A stretch of 64,000 nt of DNA. Origin: Stomorhina lunata. Taxonomy: Eukaryota > Arthropoda > Insecta > Diptera > Rhiniidae. The notes below the pieces were generated by a model. It saw only the letters and a program-made list of their open reading frames with translations. It did no database searches and had not been told where the DNA came from. The stretch is from contig OW121744.1 in assembly GCA_933228675.1 (NCBI GenBank), positions 59,346,928 through 59,410,927 on the forward strand. Direction: 5' to 3'. This document shows, in pieces, positions 12,759 to 23,309 of the stretch. Positions within the stretch are counted from its first letter, which is position 1, and each line of letters opens with the position of its first letter. A program made the translations under genes and the position numbers.

Positions 12759-13179
12759 ACGATTTAACCTAATTAATTAAAGTTTTAAGTGTGGATATTT
12801 TTATACTATAGGATGGATTTTCGCTTTTTCAGTTTTTTGAAAATGGACCAACGGGGAACTGGGAATTGGAAAATGGGGATAAAATTACCCTTTTCTTTAA
12901 AATTGTATATCTTAAGAACGGCTGGACCAATGAAGACATTTTTTCTTTGTAAATGTTTTTTTTAGTCCCACTTTTACGACCTCTTTTTTTAATATATCTA
13001 AAATAGAAAAACGGATGCACGAATATTGGTAATATGATTGGTGTTTGATAAATCAATTAAATACATATGCAAATACATTAATAAAGGATTCAATTAAAAA
13101 ATTAATAGAAAATATTTTACAATTGTTCATTTTTAAAGAAAGTGTTAACATAGTAATACGTTAATAACTTTAACTACTA

Positions 13180-13209
13180 ACCCGGGCAAGGCCGGGTAAA
13201 ATAAGCTAG
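13180..13209 (+). other. Helitron 3' terminal hairpin and CTAG end
   Basis: The six-base stem ACCCGG/CCGGGT with loop GCAAGG is followed by AAAATAAG and CTAG, then host T. In Helitrons this arrangement acts as the transposition terminator. Confidence 0.8.
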
Positions 13210-13886
13210 TGTATATATAGTAAGCAATTTTTAGACTTCAAAAAATCAACGGTCTTTTTGATATTTTAAATACTATTTACCGTTACTTTTAAATTTAGGA
13301 TTAAAGATAGAAAAAATATTAATTTTCTACCTTTAATGGACATTTTTAGTCAACTAATAATCAAGGTCATTAGCATTAAATTCAACATTAATTTGGTAAA
13401 AAAAAGTGACTAGTGAAAAAAAATCATAAAAATTTCAAGAAAGTTGTAATGATGATTTTCAGGTATTTATGACCAAATTTATAATATATTTTCAAAAATA
13501 AAAAACCAGTTAAATTCATCAAGTGTCACGTAGATAGTCAAAGGTAAGTTCACACTGAACTCAGTTCTTCAAAATTTGATCAAATGAGCATGACTGGATT
13601 TATTAGTCATTCTATGTAAAAATGCATATAAATATATTGCCACTGATTACTTTTATCTACCCCAAAAAAAAAAAAACGCATTATCTGACCAAAGCTTTGA
13701 TTAATGAGTGGGTATCATTTATTTAAACAATCGCTTATAAAATAGTAAATAATTAACAATTTTATTAAATTTGTATACGTAGACACATCACATCTGCTTG
13801 AATAAAAAATTTAAGTAAAAATTTCTAGTAGGTCCAGTGCAACCATAAGATACCCTACATACTGGTGCAAATTAGGTTTTTTTTTG
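13210..13886. other. Unassigned DNA with a degenerate DINE-like end
   Basis: Most of the stretch shows nothing recognisable. About 13817-13875 weakly resembles the hairpin end of family A on the minus strand (AAGTAAAAATTTCTAG, then CATAAGATACCCT). Confidence 0.35.
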
Positions 13887-13986
13887 TAAAGGGTGTCCCA
13901 ACTAGAACGGAATTTTTAAATTTTAAATAAAATACAGATATTTAAAAATAAGCCGTGAAACTTTATTATATCGTCAAGTAGACAGA

Positions 13987-14217
13987 ATGAGGTTACGTAT
14001 GGTACAAGATATCGTGTTCGTGAATTGGGTATTGGAGAGACAACATGAAAATGCTGATTTCGCCGATAAAACCATCTTCAGTGACGAGGCCAATTTCCAT
14101 TTTGATGGCTTCTTAAATAGGCAGAATTGTCGCATTTGGGGTGAGGAAAATCCTCGAGTGATTCACGAGATGCAAATAATAACAAGACTTTTTGGGTTGA
14201 TGTTACTTTTAGAATAG
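13987..14217 (+). pseudogene. Mariner-type transposase fragment
   Basis: The 76-residue reading frame contains FVNWVLERQHENADFADKTI, FSDEANFHFDGF and NRQNCRIWGEENPRVIHE. In IS630-Tc1-mariner transposases the FSDE aspartate is the first acid of the DDE/D triad. The second and third catalytic acids are absent because the frame breaks soon after VIHEMQ, and the N-terminal helix-turn-helix region seen in the copy at 36431-37380 is also missing. It cannot encode active transposase. The apparent ATG start is probably fortuitous. Confidence 0.75.
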
Positions 14218-14544
14218 TATAGAATAGTAATAGGAGAATACACAATCAATTAAACGTAGTGATGTTCGATCAAACTCAATGAGTTAAATTGATGATTATC
14301 TCTGCAATTTGTCAACTCGACTGTGGTCGAGGGCGCTAAGTGCTGATGACGTCCTGTGGCGGGACAGAAATTGCAATCCACTCAGTCGCGTTCAAAAATA
14401 ATTTTTTCAGTTTTTCTCCATATTATTACTTTAAAATTTTCAAGTTAATAATTTGAAAATTAAAAATGAACTCATGCCTGATAACTCCTAATTTATTAAT
14501 TAATTCAATTTAAAGTTCGAATAATTAATTCTTAAGTAATAAAA
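14218..14544. other. Mariner interior between transposase fragment and array
   Basis: This segment contains GATGACGTCCTGTGGCGGGA and AT-rich sequence not matched by the other mariner copy. It is unassigned and leads into the array. Confidence 0.35.
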
Positions 14545-17107
14545 TTTTTTCTATAGAAAAAATTTCATTATAAAATTTTTTCTATAGAAAAAATTTTATT
14601 ATAAAATTTTTTCTATAGAAAAAATTTCATTATAAAATTTTTTCTATTGAAAAAATTTCATTATAAAATTTTTTCTATAGAAAAAATATCATTATAAAAT
14701 TTTTTCTATAGAAAAAATTTCATTATAAAATTTTTTCTATAGAAAAAATTTAATTATAAAATTTCATTATAAAATTTTTTCTATGGAAAAAATTTCATTA
14801 TAAAATTTTTTCTATAGAAAAAATTTCATTATACAATTTTTTCTATAGAAAAAATTTCATTATAAAATTTTTTCTATAGAGAAAATTTCATTATAAAATT
14901 TTTTCTATAGAGAAAATTTCATTATAAAATTTTGTCTATAGAAAAAATTTCATTATAAAATTTTTTCTATTATAGAAAAAATTTCATTATAAAATTTTTT
15001 CTATAGAAAAAATTTCATTATAAAATTTTTTCTATAGAAAAAATTTCATTATAAAATTTTTTCTATAGAAAAAATTTCATTATAAAATTTTTTCTATAGA
15101 AAAAATTTCATTATAAAATTTTTTCTATAGAAAAAATTTCATTATAAAATTTTTTCTATAGAAAAAATTTCATTATAAAATTTTTTCTATAGAAAAAATT
15201 TCATTATAAAATTTTTTCTATAGAAAAAATTTAATAATGAAATTTTTTCTATAGAAAAAATTTTATAATGAAATTTTTTCTATAGAAAAAATTTTATAAT
15301 GAAATTTTTTCTATAGAAAAAATTTTATAATGAAATTTTTTTTATAGAAAAAATTTCATTATAAAATTTTTTCCATAGAAAATATTTCATTATAAATTTT
15401 TTTCTATAGAAAAAATTCATTGTAAATTTTTTTCAATAGAAAAAATTTCATTATAAAATTTTTACTATAGAAAAAATTTCATTATAAAATTTTTTCTATC
15501 GAAAAAATTTCATTATAAAATTTTTTCTATAGAAAAAATTTCATTATAAAATTTTTTCTATCGAAAAAATTTCATTATAAAATTTTTTCTATAGAAAAAA
15601 TTTCATTTTAAAATTTTTTCTATAGAAAAAATTTCATTATAAAATTTTTTCTTTAGAAAAAAATTTCATTATAAAATTTTTTCTATAGAAAAAATTTCAT
15701 TATAAAATGTTTTCTATAGAAAAAATTTCATTATAAAATTTTTTCTATAGAAAAAATTTCATTATAAATTTTTTCCATAGAAAAAATTTCATTATAAAAT
15801 TTTTTCTATAGAAAAAATTTCATTATAAAATTTTTTCTATAGAAAAAATTTCATTATAAAATTTTTTCTATAGAAAAAATTTCATTATAAAATTTTTTCT
15901 ATAGAAAAAATTCATTATAAAATTTTTTCTATAGAAAGAAATTCATTATAAAATTTTTTCTATAGAAAAAAATTCATTTTAAAACTTTTTCTATAGAAAA
16001 AATTTCATTATAAAATTTTTTCTATAGAAAAAATTTCATTATAAATTTTTTCCATAGAAAAAATTTCATTATAAAATTTTTTCTATAGAAAAAATTTCAT
16101 TATAAAATTTTTTCTATAGAAAAAATTTCATTATAAAATTTTTTCTATAGAAAAAATTTCATTATAAAATTTTTTCTATAGAAAAAATTCATTATAAAAT
16201 TTTTTCTATAGAAAAAAATTCATTATAAAACTTTTTCTATAGAAAAAATTTCATTATAAAATTTTTTCTATAGAAAAAATTTCATTATAAATTTTTTTCT
16301 ATAGAAAAAATTTCCTTATAAAATTTTTTCTATAGAAAAAATTTCATTATAAAATTTTTTCTATAGAAAAAATTTCATTATAAAATTTTTTCTATAGAAA
16401 AAATTTAATTATAAAATTTTTTCTTTAGAAAAAATTTCATTATAGAATTTTTTCTGTAGAAAAAATTTCATTATAAAATTTTTGCTATAGAAAAAATTTC
16501 ATTATAAAATTTTTTCTATAGAAAAAATTTCATTATAATATTTTTTCTATAGAAAAAATTTCATTATAAAATTTTTCTATAGAAAAAATTTCATTATAAA
16601 ATTTTTTCTATAGAAAAAATTTCATGATAAAATTTTTTCTATAGAAAAAATTTCATTATAAAATTTTTTCTATAGAAAAAATTTCATTATAAAATTTTTT
16701 CTATAGAAAAAATTGTATTATAAAATTTTTTCTATAGAAAAAATTGTATTATAAAATTTTTTCTATAGAAAAAATTGTATTATAAAATTTTTTCTATAGA
16801 AAAAATTGTATTATAAAATTTTTTCTATAGAAAAAATTTCATTATAAATTTTTTTCTATAGAAAAAATTTCATTGTAAATTTTTTTCTATAGAAAAAATT
16901 TCATTATAAAATTTTTTCTATAGAAAAAATTTCATTATAAAATTTTTTCTATAGAAAAAATTTCATTATAAAATTTTTTCTATAGAAAAAATTTCATTAT
17001 AAAATTTTTTCTATAGAAAAAATTTCATTATAAAATTTTTTCTATAGAAAAAATTTCATTATAAAATTTTTTCTATAGAAAAAATTTCATTATAAAATTT
17101 TTTCTAT
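14545..17107. repeat. 31-bp palindromic minisatellite inside mariner
   Basis: About 82 units each consist of a 24-base perfect palindrome centred on CTATAG, flanked by A/T runs, and a CATTATA spacer. Spacer orientation reverses (TTATAATG instead of CATTATAA) in about four units at 15228-15345. A GTATTATA spacer variant fills four consecutive units at 16715-16820. A nine-unit, 277-bp higher-order repeat is marked by the short variant ATTATAAATTTTTTCC at 15761 and 16038. Open frames are absent or artefactual. Confidence 0.95.
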
Positions 17108-17144
17108 AGAAATTAAAATTACGTTCTAGTTGGGACACCCTTTA

Positions 17145-18118
17145 TTAACTCTGCAGTTTCTAAGCTACTGGACCGATTTACTGACAAAATTTGGAGCATC
17201 AGTAGACGAGAAGTTAAGCTTTTAGAAAAGCGTTTAAGGACGCATCTATTTGTAGCACTGTGTGCTTTACAGCGGAGCAATTTTACCCACCTCGGGTAAT
17301 TAAATTTTTGACAAAAAAAGTAACTTTATTCGAGCCCTTAGATTAAAATGATCGGAAGAGACAGGAAAAATATTGATCGTAAGCAACAAAAATCTTAATT
17401 AAAAAAAGGGGAATATTTTGGTGCATTACATTTTTGTTCTTTGTTAGTTTGATACTTTCGACAAACTTATTAATTTTTTTCCAAATGGTTTAGAAGTTAT
17501 GGTGCAAAGTATTGTATGTGAAGTTTTTTAGTTTTACTTCAATAACTTTTAAGCTACTGGGCGGATTGTGGCGCAATATGCAGAAATCGGTCAATGGGTA
17601 GTTGGAGTTTTTTTTAAAAACATGTCTATTTTTACACTGAGCCAGAGTTGAGCACCATATACAATGGTGCTCAATGGGCCTATTGGTGCATATAACTTTC
17701 GTAAATATAAGCCTATCGACAAGATTTTTACACATAATTAAGAAAGAACTACGCTATCTCTAATAGCTTAAGAGATATATAACGGAATGTCGCTTACGAT
17801 TATTTAAATCCAAAGGCTCGATTTGTTCTATATTTTTGAAAAATTTTTTCAAAAGACTTGTAAATTATATTTTGAATAATTTTGGAAATGCACCCTACAA
17901 CCATCGGCGATCGAAAATCAGGAATTTTTGGACAAAAATTAATATTTTTGTGTCTAGAAAAAATTTAATTATGGATTTCAACATTTTTTTAAAATAAATT
18001 ATATTAAGTTCGAAAGGTCTAAGCCAAAACTAATGCCACAAGGCCCGTTTTTCTAAAAAACTCGAATTTTCGAAAAGCATACTCTAATTATACACGAATA
18101 TTTTTCGGTAGAATTTTA
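17145..18118. other. Unassigned DNA with one strong hairpin
   Basis: No gene is recognised. GAGCACCAT at 17650-17658 pairs with ATGGTGCTC at 17664-17672 around a five-base loop. Two phrases of the form AAGCTACTGG(A/G)C(G/C)GAT, near 17163 and 17551, suggest an old duplicated repeat. Confidence 0.4.
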
Positions 18119-18422
18119 AACACTAAAACGCTCGTAAATCTAAAGATAATGAAAATTTTGAGTTTATTTTTTGCATACATAATTTTTGTAACAACTGTAA
18201 TCAACTTGCCAAATTTTGAGATAATCGGTCTACATTTGACCCTAGCTCTCATATAAGTCCAAATGACGGAAACAGGTTGAATATATACGTTTTGAGAAAA
18301 TGTTTGTATGATGGCAAAATTTAGCAAAAATTTGTCTTTATACAGGAAAAATAACACCTTTGACCTTAGTGGTGAAGGGTATCGTATGGTCGGCTTGACC
18401 GACTATAGCGCTTTCTTACTTG
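18119..18422 (+). mobile_element. DINE-1-like family A, 3' half (rearranged cluster, part 1)
   Basis: It starts at CACTAAAACGCTCGTAAATC and runs through ACCCTAGCTCTCATATAAGT to the hairpin GTCGG...CCGAC and the CTTTCTTACTTGT end. Only the 3' half is present. Confidence 0.65.
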
Positions 18423-18423
18423 T

Positions 18424-18917
18424 TTTGTCTCATTTAGTGCATTTTTAAAGAAAAGTTTGTATGGGAGGTATGGTCAAATGTGGACCGATTTGAACGAAAT
18501 TTGGTACAGTGATTTAGGTTTACATAAGAATTATATGTTTTAAATTTCATGAAAAAATATTGATATTTGTGGCCAATATGTTAATTCCGGGAAGTGGGAC
18601 CTATGGCAGGTACCATAAATAATGTACCGATTTCGACCAATTTCAATAGCCATGGTCCCATTATCAAAAAAAAAATAATCTGTACCGAATTTCATCAAAT
18701 TATCTTTAGAATTACGACCTGTAGTTTGATTACAAGGTTTACATGGGGGTCCAGCCAGCCAGCCAGACGGACGGACGGACATCGCTAAATCGACTCAGAA
18801 AGTGATTCTAAGCCTATTGGTATACTAAAAGGTGGGTCTAAGACAAATATTTCTATGCGTTACATACATCAGCACAAACTTATAATACCCTTTCCACCTT
18901 TGGTGGTGAAGGGTATA
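18424..18917 (-). mobile_element. DINE-1-like family A, inverted 5' half (part 2)
   Basis: On the plus strand it reads TTTGTATGGGAGGTATGGTC, then GACGGACGGACGGACATCGC, AAATCGACTCAGAAAGTGAT, TATGCGTTACATACATCAGC and the terminal CCACCTTTGGTGGTGAAGGG. This is the 5' half in inverse orientation, sandwiched between two direct 3' halves. Confidence 0.65.
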
Positions 18918-19202
18918 ATCACTAAAACGCTCGTAAATCTGAAGATAATGGGAATTTTAAGCTTAATTTTTGCATACATCATTTTTGTAATAACTGTAAT
19001 CAATTTGCCAAATAATCGGTCCACATTTGACCCTAGCTCTCATATAAGTCAAAATGACGGAAACATCTCAAATATATAAGTTTTGAGAAAATGTTTGTAT
19101 GATGGAAATTTAGCAAATATTTGTCTTTATACAGGATAAATAACACCTTTGACCTTAGCACTTTCTTACTTGACCGACTATTTATAGCACTTTCTTACTT
19201 GT
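18918..19202 (+). mobile_element. DINE-1-like family A, 3' half (part 3)
   Basis: It begins at the same internal point as part 1 (TCACTAAAACGCTCGTAAAT). Its terminal CTTTCTTACTTG is duplicated (near 19160 and 19190), with a piece of hairpin sequence in between. Confidence 0.6.
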
Positions 19203-19370
19203 TTTTTTTTACAATCAGGAAATTGGTTTAAGAAAAAAGGGCAACAACAATAAATTTACCTAATTTTTGAATATCACTTTTTTGCAAAAATCTCTAAAAC
19301 TAAGCAGGTTATTACGATGATTTTTTGCAAAAATTTAGACCAATGCGTTAGAAATTCGGAAATATAATAA
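19203..19370. other. Short unassigned spacer
   Basis: A T run followed by AT-rich sequence between two DINE-like copies. Confidence 0.3.
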
Positions 19371-20169
19371 TTATAGCCATAGGTGGAAAGGGTATTATAA
19401 GTTTGTGCTGATGTATGTAACGCATAGAAATATTTGTCTTAGACCCACCTTTTAGTATAGCAATAGGCTTAGAATCACTTTCTGAGTCGATTTAGCGATG
19501 TCCGTCCTTCCGTCCGTCTGGCTGGCTGGCTGAACCCCCATGTAAACCTTGTAATCAAACTACAGGTCGCAATTCTGAAGATAATTTTATGAAATTTGGC
19601 ACGGATTATTTTTTTTTTTTTGATAATGGGACCATGGCTATTGAAATTCGTCAAAATCGGTCTATTATTTATGGTACCTCCCATAGGTCCCAATTCCCGG
19701 AATTGATATTTTGGCCACAAAATAAATATTTTTTCATGAAATTTAATAGAAATACTGCTTATGTAATCTTAAATCACTGTACCAAATTTCGTTGAAATCG
19801 GTCCACATTTGACCATATCTCCTATACAAACTCTTTTCTCAAAACGCACTAAATGGGACAAAATTCACTAAAACGCTCGTAAATCCAAAGATAATGAGAG
19901 TTTTAAGTTTATTTTTTGCATACATAATTTTTGTAACAACTGTAATCAATTTGCCAAATTTCAAGACAATCCGTCCACATTTGACCCTAGCTCTCATATA
20001 AGTCCAAATGACGGAAACAGCTTAAATATGTAAATTTTGAGAAAATGTTTGTATGATGGCAAAATTTAGCTAATATTTGTCTTTATACAGAAAAAAGAAC
20101 ACCTTTGACCTTTGTGGTGAAGGGTATCGTATGGGCGGGCTTGACCGACTATAGCACTTTCTAACTTGT
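19371..20169 (+). mobile_element. DINE-1-like element, family A, most complete copy
   Basis: It starts at the end block CATAGGTGGAAAGGGTATTA, then TTTGTGCTGATGTATGTAAC, the GTCCGTCCTTCCGTCCGTCT microsatellite, CTGGCTGGCTG, the conserved interior and the terminal hairpin followed by CTTTCTAACTTGT. At about 800 bases it serves as the reference for the family in this window. It has no coding capacity. Confidence 0.7.
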
Positions 20170-21425
20170 TTTTATTAGATCGTTTTTAATTTTTGAAAAA
20201 CCCGAGGTGCCCTATTTTAAGAGTATATAGTTTCTCGAGTGATAGATCTACAGGCTCTAAACTTTAAACTCGAATACTCCTCCACAATAATAAACGAGTT
20301 TACCCTTTAAAAGTACCTAAGTTATTTCCCAAATTTTTTTAACCCACTGTGCAACATTAAATTTACTTATGAAATGAGTTTGAGTTGTTGGGTGTACTTT
20401 TAAATGGATTTCAGACTAATATTTTTAGTCGTTACAAATGTCATCTAAAGCTCTATAAACAATCCCCACCTTTGATGGTGTAGGGTACATAAAGATGTTC
20501 AAATGTGTTTCAATTAAGTTGGAATTTTTTCTATATTCGCTTGAAATATTTTTCCATCTTAAACTTTTAATTAACTAAATGTGTTTTTACTACTTATCTG
20601 AGAAATAAAAGTTGTCTGAACTCATATTAGTTATTTGACATTTATCTAATTGTTTGATATTTTAGAAATTTTTTATTTAACAAGGATCGTAATATTTTGT
20701 CTCTATAAAAATTGAAATCTAATTGTTGCAATCATAAACGGTTTTACAAAAGCAAGTAATTTTTGGTTTTAAGAATTTAACGAAGAACAGATAATATTAA
20801 ATTTAAAAATTCCAGATGGATCCTTTAAATCAAATATACTTTTGTCTAGCCGACTCGAGTTTTAAGTTGCAAAGTATGTATTGAATTTTAATATACGCAC
20901 ACGAGAACATTTTTGTCTTATAACCTAAGAAAACATCCGCCAAAATAATCACAAAATCATTTGTACTTTCTAAAATGAACTGTCATAAAGATTTGTACAT
21001 ATTTGGAGTCACAAAGTGATTCCTAATGAAAACAAATACTCACACTCATTTCAATGGTTTCAAAAACTCCAAAGAATAATTAAAATCGACGGTGTTTTAT
21101 AAAAGTCAATAACGATAGTAAACCACCTGACCAAAGCATATACTATCAAACTAGTGATTCAAATGTTTTGCGATCAGATTTCGACATAATTGAATTATTA
21201 CTTTACTTTGTCTCCACAAGTTATCCGGTGAATGGCCATAAATAAAAGTGAAGGAAAAAAAACTGAGGGGATACGTGTTTAGGACTTTATAGGATAAAGT
21301 ACTTTATAGGATAAAGTACTTTATATGATAATGAAATAAATAAGGGAAAAATAATTATTTTTTTTATTTATTTTGAACCAATAAACACAGAAACAAAATT
21401 TCAAAAGCATTTAGATCAGCTTTAA
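20170..21425. other. Unassigned AT-rich DNA
   Basis: No gene is recognised. CCCACCTTTGATGGTGTAGG near 20467 may be a decayed DINE-like end. A 17-19-bp tandem (ACTTTATAGGATAAAGT, about three copies) lies at 21283-21330. Confidence 0.4.
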
Positions 21426-21685
21426 GGTAGAAGGCCAATGCACTGCAAGCGGCTGCGGGCGGCAATCAGCTGTTTTTTGATTTGTCAAATTTGAAGCGGC
21501 AGTGGAAAAAAGTAGAACTTTGTTCTACTTTTGCGCTCGGCAGATTTTTTCAGTGCTGCCAGATTTAAATATATCCTACTCAAATATATTTTTATATGAA
21601 TATTTTTGTAAACAAACGCACATTTTATATACTGGCAATACTACGACCGCCCGCAGCCGCATGCCGCGTGTATTGGCCTTGTACC
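21426..21685. mobile_element. 260-bp MITE with TTTAA flanks
   Basis: The left end GGTAGAAGGCCAATGCAC and the right end TATTGGCCTTGTACC form imperfect terminal inverted repeats. They continue inward as GCGGCTGCGGGCGG versus CCGCCCGCAGCCGC. Both sides carry TTTAA (21421-21425 and 21686-21690), a likely target duplication, either TTAA or five bases. No transposase is present. TTAA duplication would point to the piggyBac or Kolobok classes, but the superfamily is not fixed. Confidence 0.6.
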
Positions 21686-22385
21686 TTTAAACATAAAAAG
21701 ATACGTGTGTGGTACTTTTAAGAAAGTGATGAGGAAGAGAACAATCTAATGAAAAACTATTTGTTGGTACTATTTGTTAGTTAGATTCTTCAGATAAAGA
21801 AGATACCATTCGTCAATTAGAATTTTACCTCTAACAAAAAATCTGGATAAAAAAGGGTATTCTTATTAAGCAAACGCACATTTTATGTACTGGCAATACC
21901 ACGACCGCCCGCAGCCGCATGCCGCGTGTATTGGCCTTGTACCTTTAAAAATAAAAAGATACGTGTGTGGTACTTTTAAGAAAGTGATGAAGAAGAGAAC
22001 AATCTAATGAAAAACTATTTGTTGGTACTATTTGTTAGTTAGATTCTTCAGATAAAGAAGATACCATTCGTCAATTAGAATTTTACCTCTAACAAAAAAT
22101 CTGGATAAAAAAGGGTATTCTTATTAAGCAAACGCACATTTTATGTACTGGCAATACCACGACCGCCCGCAGCCGCATGCCGCGTTTATTGGTCTTGTAC
22201 CTTTAAAAATAAAAAGATACGTGTGTGGTACTTTTAAGAAAGTGATAAAGAAGAGAACAATCTAGGGAAAAACTATTTGTTGGTACTATTTGTTAGTTAG
22301 ATTCTTCAGATAAAGAAGACACCATTCGTCAATTAGAATTTTACTTCTAACAAAAAATCTGGATAAAAAAGGATATTCTTATTTA
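21613..22385. repeat. Three tandem copies of a 258-bp unit
   Basis: CAAACGCACATTTTAT starts at 21613, 21871 and 22129, exactly 258 bases apart. Each unit carries the right end of the MITE plus about 185 bases of flank ending GGATAAAAAAGGGTATTCTT. Copies differ at only a handful of positions, so the triplication is recent. Confidence 0.95.
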
Positions 22386-23309
22386 TAGGACTATGTATTC
22401 AATATTTTTGTGATAATATCTTTTTTATTGTTATATCATTTTGCTAAAAAAAAAAGATTTACCAAAAAAGTTTATATTTTGAAAGTTAAAAAAGTTGGGC
22501 GCTAATGGGTTATATAAGATTTAACATTCTTTAACTTGTTATGGAGTATTATTCTTCGAAAAACTATCACTTCCACAATTTGCAATATATTGTCTAACTT
22601 TTTGTCAGAATTCTTCAGATGACGTAAACATTCGCAAATTTCGAATCTTAGGTCAGGTGGGAAAAAAGAAGCATAAATTATGAATATAAAAAGTTGGCAC
22701 AAGTATTTTGAAGTGTGTGTTAATAAAAAATGAGTTGCATGATCGAATGATTGAACTTAGAAAAATGATTGAATGAATGACATACTCAAAGAATAATAAA
22801 TAAATATTATTTATGAGTACATTATATTATTACATACATACATGACTACAAGAATCTACTTAAAATGTTGTAAGAAAGGAAAAGAATTAAAGCCAAAATA
22901 TATACAAAATAAATAAATTTTAGCGACAATCATAATGATGATAATGGTGACAGCTATGATGACGATGATAATGATGACAACAGATTATGAAGTCAACTTT
23001 ATGATTTCATACAATCGATCGATCAAATCAATGTCTTTTAAACCACTCAACTTCCAGTGGAACAACAATAAAAAAATATTAAAAATGTGCATTTCTATTA
23101 AAAATTATTACCTATAAAATCTGCATAAATTGTAATAAAATTTTTAATAAAAGTTTTAAAATGAACTCATTTGTGTTTTTTGGTACCTATTACACAAAAT
23201 AATAATAAAGCAGTAAAAAATGGTCTGACATTTTCATAGAAAGTCATTTTCTAGACTTTGGCTTAAAGCTACAGACTTACAATGGGAAAAGGGAAAAATC
23301 TGCAAAAAA
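22386..23309. other. Unassigned AT-rich DNA
   Basis: No gene is recognised. A GAT-rich low-complexity tract lies at about 22930-22985. Confidence 0.4.

Larger units (their letters stand above)
10977..13209 (+). mobile_element. Non-autonomous Helitron (family C) with internal tandem repeats
   Basis: The 3' end is canonical for Helitrons: the hairpin ACCCGGGCAAGGCCGGGT at 13180-13197, eight bases, then CTAG at 13206-13209 followed by T. The 5' side has the usual layout of a T/C-rich start, GTTTGTCTGTTTG, and an AGACCGATTTTGCTCAAATT block. The proposed start (A followed by TC at 10977) is the least certain part, because several TC sites lie in the TTCTTC tract. The middle is a 146-bp repeat array. 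No Rep/helicase coding sequence is present, so the element would depend on an autonomous partner acting in trans. Confidence 0.75.
13887..17144 (+). mobile_element. Mariner/Tc1-type element filled with a minisatellite
   Basis: The left end TAAAGGGTGTCCCAACTAGA at 13887 matches the right end TCTAGTTGGGACACCCTTTA, ending at 17144. Both lie at TA dinucleotides, the target of IS630-Tc1-mariner transposons. Inside are a transposase fragment (13987-14217) and a 2.6-kb palindromic minisatellite reaching to within a few bases of the right terminal repeat (ACGTTCTAGTTGGG). A second copy at 36431-37380 shows the family without the array at about 950 bases. The array therefore replaced or inserted into the distal half of the transposase region. 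Confidence 0.8.

Noticed and set aside
14545..17107. Regular short repeats resembling a CRISPR array
   Set aside because: There are no unique spacers; the whole unit repeats, the setting is eukaryotic, and no cas genes are present.
17650..17672. Perfect 9-bp hairpin as a Helitron terminus
   Set aside because: No CTRR follows at the right distance and no matching element body or 5' end was found.
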